DNA of 64,000 nt, from positions 16,017 through 80,016 of the forward strand of contig CAJNDS010000727.1 in assembly GCA_905221605.1 (NCBI GenBank). Direction: 5' to 3'. The position numbers and the translations under genes were made by a program. The notes under the pieces were generated by a model. It was given only the letters and a program-made list of their open reading frames with translations. It had not been told where the DNA came from and made no database searches. This document shows positions 22,660-30,444 of the stretch, piece after piece. This stretch comes from Symbiodinium natans. Taxonomy: Eukaryota > Sar > Dinophyceae > Suessiales > Symbiodiniaceae. Position 1 is the first letter of the stretch. Each line of letters starts with the position of its first letter.

Positions 22660-23064
22660 CTAATGTGTGAAAGTTCCTGTCTAAGGACATGTTAACTTTG
22701 TTGTCCTGCATGCTGGCTCAGAGTTGTGTGTGTGTAGTTGTAGGAGCTCCGTAGTTGTGCCTTGGAGGCTCGACGGGAGTGCTGCTTTAAGTGGAAAGCC
22801 TTTTGAAGTGCTTTGAGTTGTAGGGATGTGTGTCTGGAAGCTGTAGAAGTGACTGTGCACGTTTTTGCTTGCTTTAGGTATAGTTGGGTAAGTCCCGAGA
22901 ACTCCCACTGACGTTTGAGTTTGTTTTGTGGCTGTGGAGAACACGTGGCAGAGCAGAGTTTTCACCTGTGTGTAAAGAGTTTCACTGACGAAGCCTCCGG
23001 CTTATGACTTTGGCTCAAGTCGTGAGAAAAAGAGGGTTCAGCGCGCTGCTGCTGTGTTTTCACA
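22660..23064 (+). repeat. Candidate 5' LTR of element C
   Basis: Left edge not defined by a repeat partner; the right edge is set by the primer-binding site. It contains a GCTTTAAGTGG box in the position of the TATTTAAAG of A/B. Confidence 0.5.
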
Positions 23065-23076
23065 TGGTAGCGGAGC
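23065..23076 (+). promoter_or_regulatory. Primer-binding site of element C
   Basis: TGGTAGCGGAGC, identical to the sites of A and B, 33 bp before the gag ATG. Confidence 0.75.
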
Positions 23077-23108
23077 GTGTGTAGCACGCTCGTAGAAACT
23101 AGAAAGCC

Positions 23109-25652
23109 ATGGCTGACCCCGGGCTGTCAACCCCTGTGCCTGACGACGAAGACGACGAAGCTTTGTTTGGCCCCGGTGGTGCCCAGGACGGGCAACAACC
23201 GCCAACACAACCCACTGGAGCTTCTGCTTCAGCGGGAGGACCCGCCACGGTCGTCGGACTTGACCCTCAACTCCAGCAGATGATGGTCCAGATGATGCAG
23301 AGTCAGCAAATGATGATGCAGAATCAGCAACAGACACTTCAAGTTCTGGTGGCAAAGATGGAGGCCGACGAGAGAAGGAGACGTGAGCAGGAAGCATTGT
23401 CGGCAGCTGTGAGCAACCCATTTGGGGGTGCTTCAAGTGCAGCAGCTGCTGGAAGTCCCACGGCAAAGGCTTCTGCTCCTCCACCGGCGCCATCACAGAA
23501 CCTGCATGTTGGAAGTAACCGTGCAGAGAAGTATCTGCCAGCATTGCCGCTCATCGATAATGTGTCGATGGGAAAAGGGCGTGTGAGAGAGCTGGAGGAG
23601 TACCATCGGTGGTGCGAGGTGCTTGCTTCCTGGCTGGCGTTGATAGACGACAACTATGTCAATGAGTTGCGCCAGGCAATGACGCATGACCGTGAGATCA
23701 AGCAGTCTGACATGGCAGTTCCGGTAGCATCGCGTTCGGCAAGGTTGTTTTACTACCTGCAACAAAGTCTGCAGAAGTTCGAACGTGGGATGGAACTGGT
23801 GAGAAGCACGTCGATGCGTCAAGGACAAGCTGCTTGTGGTTATGAGGTAATGCGTCAAATGCACCAGACCTTCAGCATTGTCTCTCGCATGGAGGCCATT
23901 GCTGTGAGAGATGAAGCTCTTCGCCTAACTTCGAAGGCGAGTTCGTACAAGCGACCGCTTGACTGCGTCCGCTTCCTTGAGGACGAGCTTGGGAAAGTAG
24001 ACCAGAAGCTGCATCGGTTCCCTGAACTGAGGCTTGGAGCATCTGATCGGTCCACCCTTCTTCTTCAATCGGTCAGCCCAGAGTGTAGGCATTACGTTGT
24101 CCTGCATGGGAAGTCTGGGAGCTGGGAGGAACTGGTTGAAAGCATCCGGTTCTACGAGGAGCAAACCCGATTGTGTGATGCTGGTTCGCTGAATGCAGTT
24201 GGGGAGCGTGGCCTCTGTTGGAACTGTGGCAAATCGGGCCATATGAGTTGGCAGTGCCCAGACAAGAACCCTGGAAAAGGGAAGAAGAGGGATGAACCGA
24301 AAGGTGGAAAGCCTTCTGGTTCCAAGAATCGAGAGAAGAGCCCTAAAGGGAAGGGCAAAGGCAAAGGGAAGACAGACAAAGGAAAGGGTGGAAAGCCCAA
24401 GGGGAAGCCAAAGAACAAAGGAAAGCCCAAGGGCCGAGCTGTGGAAGACGAGCAGTCTGACCAGGTGATGGCAATGCGGTCTCATCATCTGAGTGGCTTG
24501 GGTCCGGGGACAAGAACTAATGAGCCCAATGAAGCTGAGCCCCCTCGTCTCACCATGACGAACGGAGAGATCGAGAGACTGAACCAGTCATCCTCTAGGA
24601 ATAGCTCTTTCGCATGGCTCATTGATAGTGGAGCCACCTGCCACGTGTTGTCAGAGAGTGCGTTGGGTTTTTACGAAGTCGTCAAGGAGCATTCGGGACC
24701 TCTTCCTGTGCTCATGAGTGCTAGCGACACGCCCATGGAATGTGTCAAGTTGGTTGACATTCGGGTGAAGTTTGGGAAGTTGGGGCCCGTAGTGCTTCAA
24801 CAGGTCTTGGTTTGCAAGATTGGTTTCAACGTAGTCAGTTCTTGGCAAGCGTCCCTCTCGGGATGGAATACCTGGCTCACCTCAGAGCCTGGAGCAAGCT
24901 GCTTGGTGAAGCAGACGGAACGAGGTTCCTCGATGTGGGTGCCTTTGGTTCGTGAAGCCAGGAGCTGGTGGGCGTTGGCTAAGGAGATTGGCCCTACCAA
25001 GGCAAAGCCGAAAGGAAGAAGAAGCAAAGGGGACTCACCCAAGCCGGGGTGGAGCCCGAATGACGACGCGATGGAAGTGGATAAGGTGCAGAAGAAGGCA
25101 CCGCCCAACGTAGGAAGAGCGTTGGAGGTGACACCTTTTAAGTTTTTGCTGCGAGCATTTTCAGTGAAGCAACATGTGGGGGAACACGAGCTGCATGAGC
25201 ATGTTTTACAGGAGCGTTTGAGTGGATGTGAGCATGCTGCAGTTGCGAAAGTAGGAGTAGACCTGGAAACCCCGCCCTATGCCTGTTGTGCTGAAGCTTT
25301 ATGTTCCGCCGCCAAGTTCGCGAGTGGCTTCGAAGCTTGCCGAACTACCAGGTGCTTCGTTTGCACGAGCTGGTCATGGAACAGATGCCTCGTCCTGCTG
25401 CACCAGCTCCAAAAGGACCATGCTCGCACTGCCAATCGAGGCTGTGTACTCGGAGGACTGCATGCGAAGATCATGTCGGCAGATGCTCCTGCCACGTGTG
25501 CTACAAGGACTGGAAGCACAGCCGTCCCAAAGGTGGCAAGGGTGGGCATGGAGCCTCAGGCTCAAGTTTCCCACTTCCTGCTGCAGGCCATTAAGAGCCT
25601 GCACGTTTCGCGAGTGGCTTCGAAGCTTAAAAGAAGAACACACACCCTCTGA
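23109..25652 (+). CDS. Gag-protease ORF of element C (847 aa, C-terminus not original)
   Basis: Copia-type gag: an N-terminal M/Q-rich stretch, a helical region at about 130-350, a CCHC knuckle CWNCGKSGHMSWQC (C370, C373, H378, C383), a K/G-rich linker, then an aspartic protease with LIDSGAT (D506). Up to about residue 720 the frame looks genuine. Beyond about 25270 the codon pattern breaks: the frame becomes Cys/Arg/Ser-rich, while another frame contains CSHC and CSCHVCYKDW, suggesting a frame change or foreign sequence. A 22-bp exact direct repeat (25317 and 25607) lies in this tail. The start is the first ATG after the primer-binding site. Confidence 0.75.
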   Translation: MADPGLSTPVPDDEDDEALFGPGGAQDGQQPPTQPTGASASAGGPATVVGLDPQLQQMMVQMMQSQQMMMQNQQQTLQVLVAKMEADERRRREQEALSAAVSNPFGGASSAAAAGSPTAKASAPPPAPSQNLHVGSNRAEKYLPALPLIDNVSMGKGRVRELEEYHRWCEVLASWLALIDDNYVNELRQAMTHDREIKQSDMAVPVASRSARLFYYLQQSLQKFERGMELVRSTSMRQGQAACGYEVMRQMHQTFSIVSRMEAIAVRDEALRLTSKASSYKRPLDCVRFLEDELGKVDQKLHRFPELRLGASDRSTLLLQSVSPECRHYVVLHGKSGSWEELVESIRFYEEQTRLCDAGSLNAVGERGLCWNCGKSGHMSWQCPDKNPGKGKKRDEPKGGKPSGSKNREKSPKGKGKGKGKTDKGKGGKPKGKPKNKGKPKGRAVEDEQSDQVMAMRSHHLSGLGPGTRTNEPNEAEPPRLTMTNGEIERLNQSSSRNSSFAWLIDSGATCHVLSESALGFYEVVKEHSGPLPVLMSASDTPMECVKLVDIRVKFGKLGPVVLQQVLVCKIGFNVVSSWQASLSGWNTWLTSEPGASCLVKQTERGSSMWVPLVREARSWWALAKEIGPTKAKPKGRRSKGDSPKPGWSPNDDAMEVDKVQKKAPPNVGRALEVTPFKFLLRAFSVKQHVGEHELHEHVLQERLSGCEHAAVAKVGVDLETPPYACCAEALCSAAKFASGFEACRTTRCFVCTSWSWNRCLVLLHQLQKDHARTANRGCVLGGLHAKIMSADAPATCATRTGSTAVPKVARVGMEPQAQVSHFLLQAIKSLHVSRVASKLKRRTHTL
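25317..25338. repeat. 22-bp direct repeat, copy 1
   Basis: TTCGCGAGTGGCTTCGAAGC followed by TT. It is repeated exactly at 25607-25628. The interval between the two copies (25339-25606) is 268 bp. Confidence 0.85.
25607..25628. repeat. 22-bp direct repeat, copy 2
   Basis: Exact second copy of 25317-25338. The pair could be a target duplication around a 268-bp insertion or a duplication scar. Confidence 0.85.
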
Positions 25653-26035
25653 TTTGCCGATGAAATACTTTTAGGTAGATACGAAATTTCAGATGTGTTT
25701 TCCGTTTGCTTAACATGTTTTCATTTAAGAGGTTCTGTGGCAGATCTGCTTGCTGGAGTGACTCATGCATGAGAGTGTGCAGTGCATGCAGAGTAGGAGG
25801 AGATGCTGTGAGGTGCAGTGCAGGTGAGACTTGTTGTTTGAGCTTCGTTGCCTGCCAGCCAGCTTCTCGGCCCAAGCTAAAGCCTTCAGTGCAGCCCCAG
25901 ACCTCTGTCTGCCACAAGCAGGGATGTCTTGGCATCATCAGTCAGGTTCTGGTTCTGGTGTCGCTTGGCTGCATTAGTTTTGGCTGCATTTTGTGTGCTC
26001 AGATTGTTGCCCAGGGTTCTCTGCAGTCCTGTCGC

Positions 26036-27200
26036 TGAGGGGTGGGGCTCCAGCTGGAAGGATCGTGGCCACGACAAGAAGGGTGAAGGCTCCCAGTGGT
26101 GGAAGAAGGACGACGACCCGTGGGACGAGGACCCCAATGACATGTCCGGCATCGATGTGAGAAAGTGCAAGAAATGCAAGCACAACTGGTCCTATGTGCG
26201 GGAGGGTGGCTGCCTAAACACAAAGTGCAACATGTCAGCATCCAGATTTTTCAGGAGGCTCTCCTTCACTCTAGGAGGGTCTCCTTCAAGTTGAGCCTTG
26301 CAGTTTTTAGGAGGTTCTCCTGTATAGGAGGGTCTCCTGTATAGGAGGGTCTCCTCGCTAAGGTGAGCTCTACATCTACTCGGCCAACCGAGAGAACCTC
26401 TGGGATCCCTACAGCAAGGGCAGTGGAGGCCGGTGGGACCTGAAGGAGTTTGCCAACTACATTGAGCCCACCTTGGCGAAGAAGAAGAAGAAGAACAGGG
26501 GCAAGCAGCGAAAGGTGTGGTGGGCCAAGGTCAAGGGGTGGAAGGATGCCGGTGAGCCGGAGTTTCAGCCACCGAGTGATGAAGAGGAAGAAGATCCAGG
26601 CCAAGAGGGCCAAGAGCAAGCCGAAGCGGTGCCTTTCCGGCAGAAAGACTTTCAGAGTTTCCTGTGTTGCTTGTGTTTTCTTTGTTCCCGCGAAGCCAAG
26701 GCCCAGCAGCACCCGAAGCCCAAGGCCAGGCCCCTGGTTATCCCGAAGAACCCTCCACCGGCTACTGGGCTGCACTGTGTGGCTACACTGTTGTGTCTGC
26801 ATAGAGACATGCATGTGCTTTGTGTGCTCTCTCACACGAGGCACCTCCAGAGAAGAGGGGCAGGAGCTGCGAAGCAGCAGAGAAGAGGAGGGACGGGTCG
26901 CCAGCCTCCATGCGGAGCTATCAGAGCTGGACCAAAGTGGACGGCGAGCCGGACGAGGATACATGCAGAATTGTGTTGCTTGTGTGCTGCCAAACAAGCA
27001 AGCCACTCCCCGGCAGGGCTTGGGGACAGCCAGCCGGTTGCCGTGGATGATGAGGGTCCGGAGGCAATTTGTTTTTGTGAAGGGTATGATTTTGTTTCGG
27101 GTTTGTTATCCATGCAGCCTCTTGGTCAGGCCAGTGGTCCACCAGGTCCCGAGGAGGCAGCAGGCCCAGCTGTGCTACTTATGCTTTTAAATTCAGTTGC
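26036..27200 (+). CDS. Fragmented multi-exon host-type gene with a Cys4 finger
   Basis: Exon-like blocks on the plus strand in changing frames, separated by short T/G-rich intervals. About 26036-26244 is GWGSSWKDRGHDKKGEG followed by WKKDDDPWDEDPND, with a C-X2-C-X11-C-X4-C motif (CKKC ... CLNTKC). About 26362-26655 is ELYIYSANRENLWDPYSKG, then KKKKKNRGKQRKVWW, then a run of acidic residues. About 26695-26760 is HPKPKARPLVIPKNPPP. About 26850-26965 is SYQSWTKVDGEPDED. Intervals such as TTGTGTTGCTTGTGTTTTC recur at the presumed introns. Function unknown; the protein is low-complexity, charged, and may bind zinc or RNA. Exact borders are not resolved, and a pseudogene cannot be excluded. Confidence 0.5.
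26253..26355. repeat. AGGAG/CTCCT hairpin cluster (five hairpins)
   Basis: Five copies of AGGAG-N3-CTCCT at 26253-26265, 26273-26285, 26309-26321, 26326-26338 and 26343-26355. They lie in the interval between two exon-like blocks, so probably in an intron. The last three are separated by GTAT or GTATA. Confidence 0.85.
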
Positions 27201-27234
27201 AGGAGGGCTTCTCCTATTGAGGAGGAGCACTCCT
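27201..27234. repeat. AGGAG/CTCCT double hairpin
   Basis: AGGAG-GGCTT-CTCCT (27201-27215) and AGGAG-GAGCA-CTCCT (27220-27234), 4 bp apart, followed by a T run. It is placed after the last exon-like block of the 26-kb gene. Confidence 0.8.
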
Positions 27235-27328
27235 TTTTTTTTTGGTTTTGGCAGGCCGTGGTGACCAAGCCGATGCCCATGATCCCAGGACTACAGTGGA
27301 AGCCATGCTCTGCAGTGCATTGCATAAA

Positions 27329-27437
27329 CTTAGGGTTTAGGGTTTAGGGTTTAGGGTTGAGGGTTTAGGGGTTAGGGTTTAGGGTTTAGGGGTTAGGGTT
27401 TAGGGTTTAGGGTTTAGGGTTTAGGGTTTAGGGTTTA
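27329..27437. repeat. Interstitial telomere-type repeat block 1
   Basis: Near-perfect tandem TTTAGGG units with occasional variants (TTGAGGG, GGTTAGGG). TTTAGGG is the telomere repeat reported for dinoflagellates and many plants. The block is internal, not at a contig end. Confidence 0.95.
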
Positions 27438-27689
27438 AGGTTTGTCCGTGTCTTGTTTTTGGAGGAAGCAGAAGACAGATTGAGCCTCGTCGGTGCACCA
27501 GCTGAGAGCTGCTTGTCATGCAAGCCAAGCAAGTACAAAGATTGTGTCAAGACTTCTGCAGCTTGTGTCAGTTCGTGACAGTTCACGTGTGATCCAGGCT
27601 TAGCAGCATCATCTTCCGGAGCTTCGCTCAGGCAGCATGCAGATCCGAGGTGGAGCGCGCAAAAAGAATAGTGTGTCTGGAGTTCGTTC
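27438..27689. other. Unique interval between telomere-type blocks
   Basis: About 250 bp without a convincing gene. An open minus-strand frame exists, but it has no recognisable features. Confidence 0.4.
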
Positions 27690-27863
27690 GAGTGCCACTG
27701 GCGAGGGAACCTGTTCAAAAAACGTTAAAATTTTTAACGTTTTTTTAACAATTTTTAACATGGATTTAGAAGGCAAACTAAAGGAAAAGGCTGTTAAAAA
27801 TTATGTCAAAACAAGTTAAAAATTTTAACGTTTTTTGAACGGGTTTCGGCGACAGTGGCACTC
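27690..27863. mobile_element. Foldback/MITE-like element with long inverted ends
   Basis: 174 bp with inverted ends. The inner 26 bp are a perfect inverted repeat (27713-27738 versus 27815-27840; GTTCAAAAAACG then TTAAAATTTTTAAC). The outer 23 bp (GAGTGCCACTG...) match with a few mismatches, giving about 49-bp arms around a roughly 76-bp AT-rich centre. It has no coding capacity. A possible 3-bp TTC duplication flanks it. It sits between two telomere-type blocks. Family unknown to me; a non-autonomous DNA transposon is the natural reading. Confidence 0.75.
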
Positions 27864-27892
27864 TTCAGGCTTTCGAGTATGGGCCTTGTGGT

Positions 27893-28640
27893 TTAGGGTT
27901 TAGTCTTTAGGGTAGACCCTAGGGTCTAGGGTTTAGGGTTTAGGGTTAAGGCTTGAGGCCTCAGGGTTTGGGGTCTCGGGTTCCTGTTGCCGGGTTTAGG
28001 CCTTAGGGGTTAGGGTTTAGGGTTCGGGGTTAAGGGTTTAGGCCTTCAGGGTTTGGGGTTTTATGCTTAGGCTTTAGGGTCCAGGGATTGGGTTGAAGGG
28101 TTTGGGCTCAGGGTTTCGGGTTTAGGGGTTAGTGCTTAGGGTCTAGATTCGGGTTTAGGGTCAGGGTTTAGGGTTCAGAGTTTAGGGCTTAGGATTTAGG
28201 GTTCAGGGTTTGGAGTTTAGGGTGTCGGGTTTAAGGTTTAAGGTTTAGGTTTTTTTAGGGTTAGGGGTTTAAGATTTAGGGTTTAGGGTTTAAGGTTTAA
28301 GGTTTAGGGGTCTGGCGTTTAAGCTTTAAGGTTTAAGGTTTAGGGTCTGGGGTTCAAGGTTCAGGGTTTGGGTTGAAGGGTTTGGGCTCAGGGTTTCGGG
28401 TTTAGGGGTTAGTGCTTAGGGTCTAGGGTTTCGGGTTTAGGGTCAGGGTTTATAGGGTTCAGAGTTTAGGGCTTAGGATTTAGGGTTCAGGGTTTGGAGT
28501 TTAGGGTGTCGGGTTTAAGGTTTAAGGTTTAGGGTTTAGGGTTAGGGGTTTCAGATTTAGGGTTTAGGGTTTAAGGTTTAAGGTTTAGGGGTCTGGTGTT
28601 TAAGCTCTAAGGTTTAAGCTTTAGGGTCTGGGGTTTAAGG
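27893..28640. repeat. Degenerate interstitial telomere-type repeat block 2
   Basis: About 750 bp of diverged TTTAGGG-like units (TTTAAGG, TCTAGGG, TTCAGGG, GGGGTTAGG). A longer internal duplication is visible: GGGATTGGGTTGAAGGG...TTTAAGG at about 28085-28330 recurs at about 28370-28620. Confidence 0.9.
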
Positions 28641-28696
28641 TTCAGGACCCTAGGACCCTAAACCCGACACCCTACACAACCCCCCCCCCCGGTGTG

Positions 28697-28960
28697 TTTA
28701 TGTATGCATATATATATATATATATCATATGTGTATACTTAAATACATGTATATATATATATATATATATTGATGTATATATATATATATACATATCTAT
28801 ATATTTGCAGATAGCATATATATATATATATCGATAAATAACCCAAAATAGACATACACAGAAATATACATGTGTATGCATACATATCTCTATATCTGTA
28901 TATATGTATATATATATATATATGTACGTGTACAACTGTATAGATATGTACGTGGAAACA
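28697..28960. repeat. TA/ATAC microsatellite
   Basis: Runs of (TA)n interrupted by ATGTGTATAC-like steps, preceded by a C10 tract near 28680. Open frames here (Tyr/Ile repeats) are artefacts of the repeat. Confidence 0.95.
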
Positions 28961-29046
28961 TGTATACAAACTTTCTCTCTCTGTGTCTGGTGCTCTTTCT
29001 CTATCTTCCTTTTTTTGTCCTCAGTACGGGATGCAGCATCAGGTGT

Positions 29047-29082
29047 AGGAGTGGCCTCCTGCGACACAAGGAGGCCACTCCT
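29047..29082. repeat. AGGAG/CTCCT double hairpin, perfect 14-bp inverted repeat
   Basis: AGGAGTGGCCTCCT (29047-29060) and its exact reverse complement at 29069-29082, with an 8-bp loop. Each arm is itself an AGGAG-N4-CTCCT hairpin. It lies about 100 bp upstream of the 29186 start codon, followed by TCAAAG as at 38275. Confidence 0.85.
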
Positions 29083-29185
29083 TCAAAGCCCAGACATACT
29101 CTGGCCGACAATCCCATCAGTGCCCAGAGTGCTCAAAGGTACCGGTTCCCTCGTGCTCCACTTTGGAAGAACTCGCTTGCTTGCA

Positions 29186-30320
29186 ATGGCTAAGCCGGCT
29201 AAGCCTGCGACCTCCTCGGGCAAGTTTGCTGCAAAAGCAGTGAAGAGGGAGCCCAAGGCCGCTGCCAAGGGGACGGCCAAGGCGCCCACACCCAAGTCGC
29301 AAGCAGTGAAGACCGAGCCAACAGAAGCAGTGGGCAAGATCGGCATGGAGAGAGGCCAGCTGTCGGGACTGCTGGCCTCGCTGTCCTACCAGTGCAAGGC
29401 CAAGAAAGCCACCCCCGAGCACAGAGCAGCAGCAGCGAAGATCCTCAGCGACTACAAGGCAGCAGACGTGAGTGGCAAGAGCAAGATCTTGGAGAAGCTT
29501 GTGCAGAGTGGCATGCACTGCTTGGACTGGGCCAACGAGCTGACGAAGAACACGGAGGTTCAACACGAGGAAGCGAATGAGTTTGTGAAAGGCTTCATGA
29601 CCCGGTGGCTTGGCTGCAGTAATATTTCTTTTTGTTGGGTGTGGGTTGGCGCCTTCACAGATTTGGTCGCAGAGGTCCAAAATCCTGGAGCTCAATGGCC
29701 TGAACGAAAGCAACCTTTCAGAGCAGGTGGCAGCCGACACCTTGCAGGACCTCCTGAGAGAGTCCGAGGAAAGGTTCAAGCACACCAGGCAAGAGCAGCC
29801 GCACAAGAACAAACTCCTGCATCGCTACTTCTACAAGATGCAGAAGGAGAGCACAGAGAGAGACTCTGCCACCGACACGACTCGGCACAGTCAGACGGGA
29901 ACCATGGATGGTGAATTGGGCTCGTTGATGGATGCCTTCGGCAGTGGTGCCACTTCCAGCATTGAGGTGGACATGAAGGGTGCCTTCAACAAGAACGTCC
30001 TGCTGCTTAAGCAGTACAAGCCGAAGCTCAACAAGCTGCACCAGGAAGGCCTCGATATCTCCAGTATTCTGCTCAGTCTGTCCCCGGAGATGTACTCCCA
30101 GATCTGCCAGGACATCGACAAGAAGATGCAGACCCTGGAGGAATTCAGCACAAAGCTGAGACAAAGCACGGCTACCATGAACCGTGTGGATCCGGCGGAC
30201 AGCAGTGTGGACCTCGAGAAGCTGGTGAAGACCACAGGTGACTTGATCACCGAGTGCGAACAGCACCAGAACGTGGTCGCAGGCTTTCTGAAGCAGTGGA
30301 AATTGGTCGCCGGCATCTAG
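29186..30320 (+). CDS. Host-type two-exon gene, function unknown
   Basis: Exon 1 starts at the ATG at 29186 (MAKPAKPATSSGKFAAKAV), with a lysine/alanine/proline-rich basic N-terminus that could be a nuclear or nucleic-acid-binding tail. It continues with a helical region (ERGQLSGLLASLSYQCKAKK; HRAAAAKILSDYKAADVSGK) to about 29612. A short interval (roughly 29613-29662, ending TTCACAG) separates it from exon 2, which reads SQRSKILELNGLNES, then KNKLLHRYFYKMQKEST, and ends with VVAGFLKQWKLVAGI at 30320. Exon 2 is helical, and QICQDIDKKMQTLEEFSTKL looks like a coiled coil. The donor site is not clear, which fits the relaxed donors of dinoflagellates. The LINE is inserted 63 bp after the stop codon. 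Confidence 0.6.
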
Positions 30321-30382
30321 TTTTTTCTAGCATCGGCCAGAGGCGACATTTTGCAACGTTCCCCTGCAGGGAATGGTCGTCC

Positions 30383-30396
30383 AACAACCAGCAAGA
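30383..30396. repeat. Left target-site duplication of the LINE
   Basis: AACAACCAGCAAGA, repeated exactly at 37083-37096. It defines the LINE as 30397-37082. Confidence 0.9.
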
Positions 30397-30444
30397 GGCT
30401 CAAGCACCGTAGGCAGTCAAGAGCCTAGCACCTACTTTGAAGCA

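Larger units (their letters stand above)
22660..25652 (+). mobile_element. Copia-like element C, diverged and 3'-truncated
   Basis: A third LTR-type element on the plus strand. A candidate 5' LTR (about 22660-23064) ends in GTGTTTTCACA and is followed by the same primer-binding site as in A and B, then by a gag-protease ORF. Shared LTR-end sequence (GACTTTGGCTCAAGT, then GAAAAAGAG) suggests that C is a distant relative of A and B. Integrase core, RT, RNase H and a 3' LTR are missing before 25.7 kb, so the element is truncated. The left LTR edge is uncertain by tens of bases and no target duplication was found. Confidence 0.75.

Noticed and set aside
26473-27264. 263-codon plus-strand frame as one continuous exon
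   Set aside because: It runs through intervals that look like introns (Cys/Leu/Phe-rich translation). The protein-like blocks are better joined by splicing.
28672-29067. Open frames rich in Tyr-Ile-Tyr-Ile
   Set aside because: Pure translation of the TA/ATAC microsatellite.
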